Source of the DNA: Lachnospiraceae bacterium
GTDB lineage: Bacteria; Bacillota; Clostridia; Lachnospirales; Lachnospiraceae
Assembly: GCA_017525525.1 (NCBI GenBank)
Contig: JAFXSQ010000075.1
Span: forward strand, 27,684 to 91,683
Direction: 5' to 3'
Length of the DNA: 64,000 nt
This document shows positions 18,526-27,641 of this stretch, one piece after another. The notes under the pieces were generated by a model. It saw only the letters and a program-made list of their open reading frames with translations, had not been told where the DNA came from and made no database searches. Positions within the stretch are counted from its first letter, which is position 1. Each line of letters begins with the position of its first letter. The translations under genes and the position numbers were made by a program.

Positions 18526-19269
18526 CTACACTATCCCGTTTAAAATTTCAAGTGATTTGAACTCCCTATCAACATATCTTTTCACAAAGCCCGCTGCCAG
18601 CCGCCCAAATTCCTCAAGGGCATCACTCTTTAAGGAAAATGAAAAGAGCTCCGTCAAAGGGCTCTGCGCGATATATTTCAATGTATATGCGACGGTCGGC
18701 GATATCCTTACCGCATCCTTCGCAAGCCTTCCGCAGGCTTCACAGAGCACTCCTCCTCGGCTTACCGAGAAGAAGGCTTGGCCCTCCCTGTCCGCGCAGG
18801 ACACACAACCGAAAACATTCGGTCCCTCGCCGGCAAGCATCATGGTCTTTAGCTCAAATACCCTTCTTACCAGTTCTACATCAACCTCGCCCTTTTCAAC
18901 CGCCTTTACGGCTACGAAAAGCAGATTGAGAAAATCCTTTGAATACTCGCCCTCATGTGTGTAGTAGGACATAAACTCACACAGATAGGATGCGTAGCAG
19001 AACTTCTCGATATCCTTCTCAAACCCCGAAAACCACTCCGATATATCTGCCGAAAAAAGAGTATAGGAGTCCCTTCCTCTTCTGACCGTGAAACTGCCCG
19101 TGGCAAATATCCTGCATACAGCTACCAGCGGATTGTTCGGCTTTCTCGCATTATTCGCAAACATGGTAACCTTTCCGCATTCCTTGGTTAAAACCACCAG
19201 CCTTTTGCCGTATTCACCCTGGTCCGCGGCATAAAGCACCATACCGGAAAGGACTTCGTCTTCTCTCAT
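18526..19269 (-). CDS. recO: DNA repair protein RecO
   Basis: 247 residues, normal length. The N-terminal OB-fold begins LSGMVLYAADQGEYGKRLVV. The helical C-terminal part carries a four-cysteine zinc motif (CVSCADREG, then CEACGR) near residues 150-175. RecO anneals strands and, with RecR, loads RecA on SSB-coated DNA in the RecF pathway. It starts 14 nt after era. The order era-recO-glyQS is conserved in many Clostridia. Confidence 0.92.
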   Translation of the reverse strand: MREDEVLSGMVLYAADQGEYGKRLVVLTKECGKVTMFANNARKPNNPLVAVCRIFATGSFTVRRGRDSYTLFSADISEWFSGFEKDIEKFCYASYLCEFMSYYTHEGEYSKDFLNLLFVAVKAVEKGEVDVELVRRVFELKTMMLAGEGPNVFGCVSCADREGQAFFSVSRGGVLCEACGRLAKDAVRISPTVAYTLKYIAQSPLTELFSFSLKSDALEEFGRLAAGFVKRYVDREFKSLEILNGIV

Positions 19270-19283
19270 CTTATCATCCCAAA

Positions 19284-20246
19284 CTATTCATCATCTCTGT
19301 AGCCGAAGTTCTTCAGGCTTACATCACTGTCGCGCCAATCCTTCTTGACCTTGACCCAGAGCTTTAGGTTTACCTTCGTCTCAAGCATATTCTCTACGCT
19401 TACTCTCGCGGCGCTGCCTATCTTCTTTAGGCTCTGACCCTGCTTGCCGATGATGATGCCCTTGTGGCTGTCACGCTCGCATATAATGGTCGCATCTATG
19501 TCATACATGCTCCCATCCTCGCGAAGCTTCATCCTGTCAATCATCACGGCTATCCCGTGAGGCACCTCAGCATCAAGCTGTCTTAAGGCCTGCTCCCTTA
19601 TCATCTCGGCCACTATCTGTCTCTCGGGCTGGTCCGTGACCGTATCCTCATCGTAAAAACGGTGTCCGTAGGGCATGTAGCTCTTTATGACCTTGATAAG
19701 CTCATCCGTGTTTCTGCTCTTTAAAGCGGATACCGGAACTATCTCGTCAAATTCGTAGAGCGCCTTGTAGTAGTCGATAGCCTCAAATACAGCCTTTTCC
19801 TCAACCGTATCGGTCTTGTTTATGACTAAGATAACAGGCGTGTTTACCTTCGCAAACATCTCCATTATCTGTCTTTCTCCCGCGCCCGAATAGGTTACGG
19901 GCTCGACTATAAAAAGTATCACGTCACAGTCGGACAGAGTTCCCGTCGCGGTTTTGAGCATATACTCGCCAAGCTTATTCTTCGCCCTGTTTATGCCCGG
20001 CGTGTCAAGGAATACTATCTGCGCCTCCTTGTCGGTATAAACCGTCTTTATCCTGTTTCTTGTGGTCTGCGCCTTCTTGCTGGTTATGGCTATTTTTTGT
20101 CCTATAAGATGGTTCATCAGCGTGGACTTGCCCACATTCGGCCTGCCTATAATAGCCGCAAAGCCCGCCTTATAATCAGCCGGCTCTGCGCTCTCGCTTA
20201 CGCTGCCGCCAAGCGCCTCCGCCATCATTTTTTCCAAGTCATTCAT
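19284..20246 (-). CDS. era: GTPase Era
   Basis: 320 residues. A short N-terminal extension of about 25 residues (MNDLEKMMAEALGGSVSES) precedes the G domain: G1 GRPNVGKSTL (about 34), G3 FLDTPGI, G4 NKTD. The C-terminal KH domain contains the RNA-binding loop GKQGQSLKKIGSAAR. Era binds 16S rRNA and assists 30S maturation. CGGAGA is 9 nt before the ATG. The extra N-terminal segment is somewhat longer than in E. coli Era and may be dispensable. It heads an era-recO-glyQS run. Confidence 0.93.
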   Translation of the reverse strand: MNDLEKMMAEALGGSVSESAEPADYKAGFAAIIGRPNVGKSTLMNHLIGQKIAITSKKAQTTRNRIKTVYTDKEAQIVFLDTPGINRAKNKLGEYMLKTATGTLSDCDVILFIVEPVTYSGAGERQIMEMFAKVNTPVILVINKTDTVEEKAVFEAIDYYKALYEFDEIVPVSALKSRNTDELIKVIKSYMPYGHRFYDEDTVTDQPERQIVAEMIREQALRQLDAEVPHGIAVMIDRMKLREDGSMYDIDATIICERDSHKGIIIGKQGQSLKKIGSAARVSVENMLETKVNLKLWVKVKKDWRDSDVSLKNFGYRDDE

Positions 20247-20298
20247 TATATAATCTCCGATATGCTCTTAAAACCGCCTTATGCATAAGGCCGTAATA

Positions 20299-23214
20299 TC
20301 ACTTTATCTCCGCTATATTCTTAAAGCTTCCTTTAGCTTCCTCAATCTTCTTCTCATCGCCTATGGCGCAGATTATGCCGCTTGCGGTAACTGCCTCCAC
20401 ATAAGGAGCAAGCTCTCTTATCGAAGATGCCTTACATGCAAGAATCTCGTCCCTTTCTCTCTGCAAATCCTCCTCGGTAACCCCCGTCACATAGCAGGCA
20501 TAGGAGAAGGTTCCCTCTGCAGATGGAGTAAGCGGCGTATCAAGCTTGGCTATGGCTCCGATTATATACTTGGTCATATCTCGCTCGTCACAGTCAAACC
20601 CCTTCACATAATCAAGGGCCTTGCCATATATCTCATAAGTGGACATAAGGTTCGGATCGCGATATGAGGTAAAGTAGGAATTGCCGGTTCTTCCATACCC
20701 GCACATGGCGCCGTAAGCGCCGCCCTTTACGCGCACATTGATCCACAGATAGTCATACGAGAATATAATGCTCAGCACATTAAGCGCGCCGTTATACTTT
20801 AATCCCTTATCACGGTAGTTGCCCGCGGTGGCAACATACTGTACCTGGCTTGCGGTCTTAAAGCCCTCGTTTTTCACCTCCGGCTCGGCAGGCTCCTCTA
20901 TATCAAAATCAAGCCTTGTGGAAAGCCTGTTTGAAAGCTTTGTTACAGAGTCTTTAAGCATCTTAACAGGATCCTTGTCGGAGGTGTAGCTTATCGTAAG
21001 GCTGTTTCTTGAAAGGACCTTCGAGAGCACAGTCTTAAGCCTCTCACAGAGCTCATCAGCTCTCTCCTCAAAGTGATCGTCAAGCTCAGACAGGAATTTA
21101 TAATAATCTATTCCGTCAAGAGCCTCCTTTGCGCGCCCGCTCTTTGTCACATACGAAACGGCCCTTGCAGCCGACGTCTGATGTCCCGCGGACACAAGGT
21201 CATTCTTCATATTGGTCCTTGTCTCGCTTACTATCTCCTTAAGTCTCTTCTTATCATCTATATGCGACGAGAACAAAAGCTCGGACATAATATCCATGCC
21301 CTTGTCTAAGTTCTCATCGAGAAGCTTTACGCTTACCATGAACTGCGGTTCGTAGCTGTTATCGGCGCTTACACGTTCGGACACAATTGTCGCAAAGCCT
21401 ATTCCTCCCGTGTAAAGGTTTATCTCCGAAGCAATCTCGCCGTAGGTATGCTCATCCGTATCCACATATTTGAACACATCGGTCAGAAGGGAAATGTACG
21501 GATAATCTTCTATAGATATATCTCTTATACTGAAATTCAGGCTTATATAGCTTATCCCGTTGGTGAAGACGTCATGGCTTACAATCTTTACCTGCTCTAT
21601 CAATGACTCATGGTTGTTCAGCTCTCTTGCCTTTTTGCCTATATCGTCTATGGAAAGAAGCGGTATGGTAAGCAGCTCCTCCGGGGTTGAGGGCTCGGAC
21701 TGATAAGCCTTGAGATGCTCCATGTTCGCCCTTATCGCCTCTATCTCCTCAGCGGAAAGGCTCGCCTTGTATGTCGCAAGCTTCTCCTTTCTCTCTGCAT
21801 CCTTCTTTGCGTTAAGTCCCCTCTCGGGAATGAGAACCACCTTCGACTTGTGATTATTCTTTAATATACCCGTGTCAATAAGATTCTCGTAATAACCTGT
21901 ATCTATAAGGCTTTTAAGCTCCGCAAAAACAGGGTTAAGTTCAAGCGCGACAAATGCCTTCGCATCATCGTAAAGCCAGGTATTCATGGTATCAAGACCG
22001 TACATAAGGCCCTTGGGGAAGCGCCCGAAATTCGCTTCCTTGTGCTTGAATTCAAGCAGGTTAAGGGCTGCCTTTATAGCCTTTTTGTCTATTCCGTTAG
22101 ACACCTGCTTTTGAAGCTCCTCCTCGACTATGCGAACAAACTCGGCTTCATCCGAAAGATTGGCGTTCTGCGCAACTATCGAAAAGAGTGGCTGCCTTAT
22201 TCCGTCATCGAAGGACGAGTACACATCCTTGCCTATTCCCGCATCGATAAGCGCCTTCTTCAAGGGCGCCCCCGGCATATCCACAAGCACCTGCCCGAGA
22301 ATATTGAAGGCGGTAGTCTGCTTTAGGTCATCCACATCCCCGACTATCACATTGTAGGAAAGAAATGTATTGTCCTCCTCCTCATCATTTTCGGCGATGG
22401 AATAACACTCCTCCACCCTTACCGGCTCCTTAAAGGGCTGTGTCTTATTTATCTCAGAATCAACTTCAAGATAATCATACTCGCTTAAGTATTCTTCATC
22501 GATAAAGTTAAGCTCCTTCTCAAAGTCTACAGCTCCGTACAGATAGATGTAGCTGTTCGAAGGATGATAATACTTCTTATGAAAGTCTATAAATTCCTGC
22601 TGCGTAAGCTCCGGTATATGCTCCGGATCACCGCCCGAATCAACTCCGTAGGGGGCCTCGGGGAGAAGTGAGGTCTGTATCAGTCTGAACAGCTGCTGGT
22701 CCGGAGACGAATATGCGCCTCTCATCTCGTTATAAACTACACCGTTGTATATGAGTTCGTCTTTCTCATCAAGCTCATAATGCCAACCCTCCTGCTGCAT
22801 TATCTCATCCTTTATATAGATGTTCGGATGAAAAACCGCATCAAGATACACATCCATCAGGTTATGAAGATCCTTTGCGTTCATGGAAGCAACCGGATAA
22901 ACCGTTTTATCCGGATATGTCATTGCGTTAAGAAACGTGTTCAGCGAACCCTTGGCAAGCTCCACGAAGGGATCCTTCGCAGGGAACTTCTTTGAACCGC
23001 ATAATACTGAGTGCTCCGTGATGTGCGGTATACCCTTGTCATTCTCGGGCGGTGTTCTGAAAGCTATGTGAAAGACCTTGTTCTCATCATCGTTTTCAAC
23101 CGCAAGCACCCTCGCTCCTGTTTTCTTATGCTTTAAGAGATAGCCTGTACCGTTCAGTTCCTCAAGTCTTTTTTCTTCAATTAATTCATAACCCGGTAAT
23201 CTGCTTAATTCCAC
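20299..23214 (-). CDS. M16C-family zinc metallopeptidase (presequence-protease type)
   Basis: 971 residues, the full double-length form with two pitrilysin halves. The inverted zinc motif HITEH is at residues 64-68 and the third ligand is Glu163 in NEMRGAYSS. A coiled hinge region around 450-500 links the halves. The late motif RVKGGAYGAMCGYG near 830 is the arginine/tyrosine substrate-binding region of the family. Relatives degrade short unfolded peptides inside a closed chamber (mitochondrial PreP/Cym1, bacterial homologues). There is no signal peptide, so it is cytoplasmic. It is separated from yhaN by a long composite hairpin repeat and from era by 52 nt. Confidence 0.9.
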   Translation of the reverse strand: MELSRLPGYELIEEKRLEELNGTGYLLKHKKTGARVLAVENDDENKVFHIAFRTPPENDKGIPHITEHSVLCGSKKFPAKDPFVELAKGSLNTFLNAMTYPDKTVYPVASMNAKDLHNLMDVYLDAVFHPNIYIKDEIMQQEGWHYELDEKDELIYNGVVYNEMRGAYSSPDQQLFRLIQTSLLPEAPYGVDSGGDPEHIPELTQQEFIDFHKKYYHPSNSYIYLYGAVDFEKELNFIDEEYLSEYDYLEVDSEINKTQPFKEPVRVEECYSIAENDEEEDNTFLSYNVIVGDVDDLKQTTAFNILGQVLVDMPGAPLKKALIDAGIGKDVYSSFDDGIRQPLFSIVAQNANLSDEAEFVRIVEEELQKQVSNGIDKKAIKAALNLLEFKHKEANFGRFPKGLMYGLDTMNTWLYDDAKAFVALELNPVFAELKSLIDTGYYENLIDTGILKNNHKSKVVLIPERGLNAKKDAERKEKLATYKASLSAEEIEAIRANMEHLKAYQSEPSTPEELLTIPLLSIDDIGKKARELNNHESLIEQVKIVSHDVFTNGISYISLNFSIRDISIEDYPYISLLTDVFKYVDTDEHTYGEIASEINLYTGGIGFATIVSERVSADNSYEPQFMVSVKLLDENLDKGMDIMSELLFSSHIDDKKRLKEIVSETRTNMKNDLVSAGHQTSAARAVSYVTKSGRAKEALDGIDYYKFLSELDDHFEERADELCERLKTVLSKVLSRNSLTISYTSDKDPVKMLKDSVTKLSNRLSTRLDFDIEEPAEPEVKNEGFKTASQVQYVATAGNYRDKGLKYNGALNVLSIIFSYDYLWINVRVKGGAYGAMCGYGRTGNSYFTSYRDPNLMSTYEIYGKALDYVKGFDCDERDMTKYIIGAIAKLDTPLTPSAEGTFSYACYVTGVTEEDLQRERDEILACKASSIRELAPYVEAVTASGIICAIGDEKKIEEAKGSFKNIAEIK

Positions 23215-23231
23215 TTTTTAACCTCCGATTT

Positions 23232-23261
23232 AAGATCCTCCGCTTCGCGTAAGACATGACA
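23232..23261 (-). repeat. Dispersed repeat, variant copy 7
   Basis: Same variant as copy 4 (AGGATCTT arm with TGTCATGTCTTA). It lies directly before the long composite repeat in the spacer upstream of the M16C gene. Confidence 0.55.
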
Positions 23262-23263
23262 GT

Positions 23264-23381
23264 TGTCATTTTGAGAGGAGAAACGCAAATGACGAAGTCA
23301 TTTTTACAATGCGTTTCGACGACATGACACGATTATGAATTAATCGTGTCAATACTATTGCTTTGCCCGAAGAATCTTTTT
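23264..23381 (+). repeat. 118-nt composite hairpin repeat (copy 8, contains R3)
   Basis: The outer arms TGTCATTTTGAG and GCCCGAAGAATCTT belong to the GA-hairpin family. Inside are nested hairpin R3 (23280-23317: GAAACGCA/TGCGTTTC around AATGAC-GAA-GTCATT) and a second stem at 23326-23350 (GACACGATTA/TAATCGTGTC). It is closely similar to 35209-35326, with compensating base changes in the stems. Confidence 0.75.
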
Positions 23382-23395
23382 TACAATAATTCTAA

Positions 23396-25849
23396 CTACT
23401 TTCTGCTGTTGCTGCAGGTAAAGTAAATCACCTGATATTCCTCAGCTATATCATCCAGGAAGCCTACAGCCTTTCTTGCCTTCCTGTCATCAAAGCCTAT
23501 AAAAGGATCGTCAAATACCACAAACGGCTTTTCATCCTTATACATGGCATCCACCAAAGACATGCGCATGCATATTCCCGCCAAATCACGCTGTCCCTTC
23601 GATAAGTACTTTAAGTCCCTGGGCATGCCGGCCTTTCTTACCCTTACGTCCATGGCCGCATCTATCTCATAATCATCCCTGCCCTTTTCAGCAATCATGT
23701 CGAAGTACTTTTTGAAGCCCTCCGTCACAGGCTCCATGTATTTAGACGTGAAGCTTACCTTCGCCCTGTTAAGGAAATCCCTCGTCTTGACAAGGACCTC
23801 ATGCCGGTGCTTTAATCTGTCAAGCTCTGCCTGCTCCTCCTCGATCATAAGTGCTCCCTGGTCAAGCTTCTCCTTTTCCTCGTACATCTGGGATAGTCTG
23901 TCGTTGATATCCCTTATGCCCTTGTATACCTCGTTGAGCTTATCATTTATCTGTGTAAGCTCTTCCGAAAGCTCCTCAACCGACCTGTTTCTGTCTGTCT
24001 CACCTATGCTCTTCGCCGGTTTTAAGGCCGCTATGTCATTATCCTTCTCGAACTCTCTCCGTTTTGCCGATGCCGCCTCATACTCACTCTTTGCATTGGC
24101 AAGCATGAGAAGCCTGTCCTTGATCGAAAGAAGCTGTTCCGGAACATCCGCTGCAAAATCTATGTTCAGGCCCTCTGTAATGCTCCTGATCTCGGTCTCG
24201 GCTTCAAAAAGCATATTATTTGTCTCGAGCCTGCGCTTTCTTAATTCATTAAGGCTCTTTAACCTGTTCTCAAGCGCTATCAGCGCGCTTAAGAAAAACT
24301 CATCCTCGCCATCTATCTTGAGAAGCTCTGCGTACTTTTCCTCTGTCTCCTTGGCGGCTTCAATGCGCCTGCTGTCCTCCTCAAGGGATTTCTTCATGTC
24401 TTCGAGCTCTGCCTTGTATGCTTCTATCGACACGGCCTCCGACTTCTCAGTTTCTGTCTGCCCGTTGTCAACCGGCACATCCTCCACATACTTTCTTGGA
24501 ATGCTGACACCTGCCGCGAAAAATGCCACGCCAAAGAGCAAAATGAAAACCGCTCCGGCAATAATTCCGGCCAGCAGGGCTTCGCTTGCAGGCTTTACCG
24601 CTATAAGCGTTCCCACAACCAAAAGACATATAAGTATCAGGCATATACCCGTAAGCTTAAATCTCATTCCTCTGCGGTTAAGCTTCTGCTGCCTTTCATA
24701 GCTCTCATTCTCGAACCTTTTGATACGGTCCGCTCTCTCATTTTCAAGCTTCTTAAGAGCCGACTCCTTCTCGCTTATAAGCTTCTCGGTTGCCGCTACG
24801 GCCGACTGCTTTGCCGGAAGAGTCCTGGCTAAGGCAAGCATCTCATTCTCATCCTCGATAAGCTTTTTGAGCTCGTTCTCGGATATTTCGTAATCGGAAT
24901 CCTGCGCAGGAATATCCATATCCGATGCAAGTGAGGCTTTGAGCTCGTTCATTCTATATGCTATCTTTGTGGCCCTGTCTATATCCGAGACCTCAATCAC
25001 CCTTCCTTTGAAGAAGGCTTCACACTCACCGTATGCCCGGTTTCTCTCATCAAATTCCCTGCACAGCTCTTCGTACTGCTGTATCTTATTCTGCTTGTCC
25101 TTCTCGGCGGAGATTATGGCAAGCCTTTCCTTTATCGCATAAAGCTCCTTCTCAAGCTTATCCGCTTCCTTTGTTTTGTCGCTTCTTAACCTCTTTAATT
25201 CCTCTATGCTGTTGTCGACACCGCTGTTCCTGCGCTGCTCCTCTCGGATTCCCGCAAGCTCCTCTTTAAGCTTTTTGACCCGTCCGGTGCTTCTGTCCGG
25301 GGAGAGCTGATTGATAAGGTCGCCTAACCTCTTGTCCACCTTCTCGAAGGACTCGATATCTCCCGTATTCAACGCAAGCTGTCCGAGCTTTGCGCTTATG
25401 CTTCCGGTATTTCCGGTATCGCAGCCGTTCTCGGTTATCACAACGGTTCTTAAGAATGAATCGCTGTCTATCGAAAAAAGCTCCTCTCCGAGCTTATCAC
25501 TGTAATCGTTAACCGGCATTCCGGTCTTTGCATTTCTTAAAAGAAACTCATCCTCCTTAGGTTTGCTTCCGAATATCCTTGTGACTATGTAAGTCTTGTC
25601 GTCCACGGAGAATGTAAGCTCGCCGCCGTACACGCCGCCCTGCCAGGGCCTGAAGCGATTCCTCTCTTTGTCGAAATCATTCTTCTTGGATTCGTTCATG
25701 AAGCCGTAGAACATAACCCTTATGAACGCCACCAAGGTAGACTTTCCGAAACCGTTCTCCTCGCAGATTACATTGAGCCCGTCCGTAAAATCGAAGCTCC
25801 TTTTAGAGAAACAGCCGAAATTCTCTATACTGCAATTTAGTATCTTCAT
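23396..25849 (-). CDS. yhaN: YhaN-like SMC/Rad50-type ATPase
   Basis: 817 residues. The start is the ATG at 25849, which overlaps the yhaO stop as ATGA; the longer frame upstream has no ribosome site. Walker A ENGFGKSTL is at residues 31-39; the ABC signature region (LSKGQRDLAGICMRMSL) and Walker B (FVVFDDPFIGFDD) are in the last 120 residues. Long coiled-coil arms lie between. Two hydrophobic segments in the middle (LTGICLILICLLVVG, then a second) suggest membrane contact, as recalled for Bacillus YhaN. With the YhaO nuclease it should form a Rad50/Mre11- or SbcC/SbcD-like DNA end-processing pair. Confidence 0.85.
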   Translation of the reverse strand: MKILNCSIENFGCFSKRSFDFTDGLNVICEENGFGKSTLVAFIRVMFYGFMNESKKNDFDKERNRFRPWQGGVYGGELTFSVDDKTYIVTRIFGSKPKEDEFLLRNAKTGMPVNDYSDKLGEELFSIDSDSFLRTVVITENGCDTGNTGSISAKLGQLALNTGDIESFEKVDKRLGDLINQLSPDRSTGRVKKLKEELAGIREEQRRNSGVDNSIEELKRLRSDKTKEADKLEKELYAIKERLAIISAEKDKQNKIQQYEELCREFDERNRAYGECEAFFKGRVIEVSDIDRATKIAYRMNELKASLASDMDIPAQDSDYEISENELKKLIEDENEMLALARTLPAKQSAVAATEKLISEKESALKKLENERADRIKRFENESYERQQKLNRRGMRFKLTGICLILICLLVVGTLIAVKPASEALLAGIIAGAVFILLFGVAFFAAGVSIPRKYVEDVPVDNGQTETEKSEAVSIEAYKAELEDMKKSLEEDSRRIEAAKETEEKYAELLKIDGEDEFFLSALIALENRLKSLNELRKRRLETNNMLFEAETEIRSITEGLNIDFAADVPEQLLSIKDRLLMLANAKSEYEAASAKRREFEKDNDIAALKPAKSIGETDRNRSVEELSEELTQINDKLNEVYKGIRDINDRLSQMYEEKEKLDQGALMIEEEQAELDRLKHRHEVLVKTRDFLNRAKVSFTSKYMEPVTEGFKKYFDMIAEKGRDDYEIDAAMDVRVRKAGMPRDLKYLSKGQRDLAGICMRMSLVDAMYKDEKPFVVFDDPFIGFDDRKARKAVGFLDDIAEEYQVIYFTCSNSRK

Positions 25850-26952
25850 ACAAGCTGCTCCTCTCCCGACAAAGCTCTTATGCCGCATCTGATTATCTCG
25901 CTCTTCATGTCCTCATCAAGAGAATCGTCATCATAGATCAGCCTTACGAACTCACCCTTAAGCGAGCTCTCAAGCTTATACTCATCATAATCCACGAAGG
26001 TCTTGGTCTTATCCTCGGTAGTCACATAGAAGTATTTATCCGAAAACCTTTCGGTTATCATCGACGTAGAAAGCTCTACCGATACATCCACATTGCCTAT
26101 AAGCACAAGCTTGATCAAGCTTGTCGGTGCTATACCCATACCATCAAGCATGTCCGATATCATGTCCGCGGCCTTCATCGTACCGTCAGCACCGCTCACA
26201 TCCATCACCAGCTCGTATATCTTCCTTTTCGCAAATGGTATGAATACCGGCTCTATCTTCTTGGTGGCCTCGTCTATTTCAAGCAGTACAAAGCCGTGGT
26301 CTCCGCACTCGTCAAAGCCTCTGCCCTCTATGCATCCGCAATAGCAGTACATTCCTCTCTTGTCAAGTGACCTTAATCTGTAGCTGTGGATATGCCCGAG
26401 GGCAAGATAATCTATACACTTGCCTGTCAATCTGCTTATATCTATATTCTCGGCAGTATTCCTCTTCCTCGAGGTATAGCCGACCTCCTGTCCGTGGAGG
26501 GTAACTATATTGAGTTTGTCCACATCCAAAAGAAGATTGTCATAAAGGGTTATGGAGTTTGACGCCTCAAGCTCCGCTCCCGTTATCACAACCCCGTCTC
26601 TAAGCTCATAACTCTTCCACTCCGTAGTGAAAAGATGCAGGTTCGCCGGCAGCTCTTCCAGCGCCGAAAGAAAACTCTCCACATCATGATTTCCCTTTAA
26701 GTAGAAGAATTCTATGTCCGGGTTATTCACTATGGAATCCCTGACCATATCCCTGACCGTGACAGATACATTTGCCGTGTCGAAGAGATCCCCTGCAATG
26801 ATGATAGCCTCTATTCCATACTCCTTTGCATAGTCTATCATCCTTGTAAATGAGCCGTTAAGCTCAGCCTTCCTTAAGGCCCTCTTTTCACCCTCAAGAT
26901 TTGCATTCAGTTTTGAATCAAGGTGCAGATCCGCACAATGAATTATTCTCAT
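25846..26952 (-). CDS. yhaO: YhaO-like DNA-repair metallophosphoesterase
   Basis: 368 residues of the SbcD/Mre11 type. Metal-binding motifs run in order: CADLHLDS (Asp8, His10), AGDLFD (about 53-58), KGNHDVE (about 85), TLHGQEVG (about 140) and LALGHIHSY (about 175). The C-terminal third is a capping/partner-binding region. It should be a manganese-dependent nuclease acting with the downstream YhaN-type ATPase; the two overlap by 4 nt. It also overlaps the upstream HAMP-like gene by ATGA, so translation is coupled across all three. Confidence 0.87.
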   Translation of the reverse strand: MRIIHCADLHLDSKLNANLEGEKRALRKAELNGSFTRMIDYAKEYGIEAIIIAGDLFDTANVSVTVRDMVRDSIVNNPDIEFFYLKGNHDVESFLSALEELPANLHLFTTEWKSYELRDGVVITGAELEASNSITLYDNLLLDVDKLNIVTLHGQEVGYTSRKRNTAENIDISRLTGKCIDYLALGHIHSYRLRSLDKRGMYCYCGCIEGRGFDECGDHGFVLLEIDEATKKIEPVFIPFAKRKIYELVMDVSGADGTMKAADMISDMLDGMGIAPTSLIKLVLIGNVDVSVELSTSMITERFSDKYFYVTTEDKTKTFVDYDEYKLESSLKGEFVRLIYDDDSLDEDMKSEIIRCGIRALSGEEQLV

Positions 26953-27629
26953 GCCCTATCTCCGCTTTCCGTTTTTGTTTCTTTTGCCCTGTAGTCGTTC
27001 TTTTTTTCCTTCTCTATCCTGAACCTTCCCAGTCTCTCCATGTGCTTTTCACCGATCTCGCCCTGCTGTGCGGAAGCGGTTCTCATCTGCTCCATGTAGG
27101 TAACTGCCGCATTGATCTCGTTGTACAGTTCCTTTATCTGTTCCTTATTCATAGTCTCGGCCGAATCAAGTCTGTCTACAACATTAGTCAGTCTGCCCAC
27201 GGCAAGATCGGCTGCTTCGTGAAGCTCACCGCTTATTGAATTAACTGTTCCCGCTTCACCGGTAAGCTTTTCTACCGCATCCCTTATCATGACCTGTGTA
27301 TCATTTAAGAGAACAAGCATCTCACCGAATTCATTGTCGGTGTTGTCAACTATATCCTCAGAGAAATCATACTCGGATATGCGCCTTGAGAATTTACGGA
27401 ACTTATCTATCTGACCTTCAAAGTAAGTCGAGACGACGCTTGAAACAATGCCCGAGAGCACAAAGCATATCACGCCGGCAAGCATCGAAAGCTTCAATAT
27501 CTCATGTGAATCATCACCGAGCTTTATCTTTGCCAAAACCGCAAGGAAGGTTATACCCACCGCAGTAACCAGAATGTGGCTTATCATAAGCCTTTTCCTT
27601 ATGGATAATGTCTTTCTTTTTCTCTCCAT
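26949..27629 (-). CDS. Two-TM protein with HAMP-like and coiled-coil region
   Basis: 226 residues. Two membrane helices (about 15-32 and 44-66: MLAGVICFVLSGIVSSVVST) are followed by a HAMP-like linker (FRKFSRRISEYDFSEDI) and a helical, coiled-coil-like stretch to about residue 195 (DLAVGRLTNVVDRLDSAETM). It looks like a chemoreceptor or sensor kinase that lacks both the periplasmic sensing domain and the signalling tip. It sits between the GGDEF/EAL gene (12 nt upstream) and yhaO (4-nt overlap). A membrane adaptor for one of these is possible; I do not recognise a named family. Confidence 0.6.
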   Translation of the reverse strand: MERKRKTLSIRKRLMISHILVTAVGITFLAVLAKIKLGDDSHEILKLSMLAGVICFVLSGIVSSVVSTYFEGQIDKFRKFSRRISEYDFSEDIVDNTDNEFGEMLVLLNDTQVMIRDAVEKLTGEAGTVNSISGELHEAADLAVGRLTNVVDRLDSAETMNKEQIKELYNEINAAVTYMEQMRTASAQQGEIGEKHMERLGRFRIEKEKKNDYRAKETKTESGDRA

Positions 27630-27641
27630 ACCTTCCCTCCA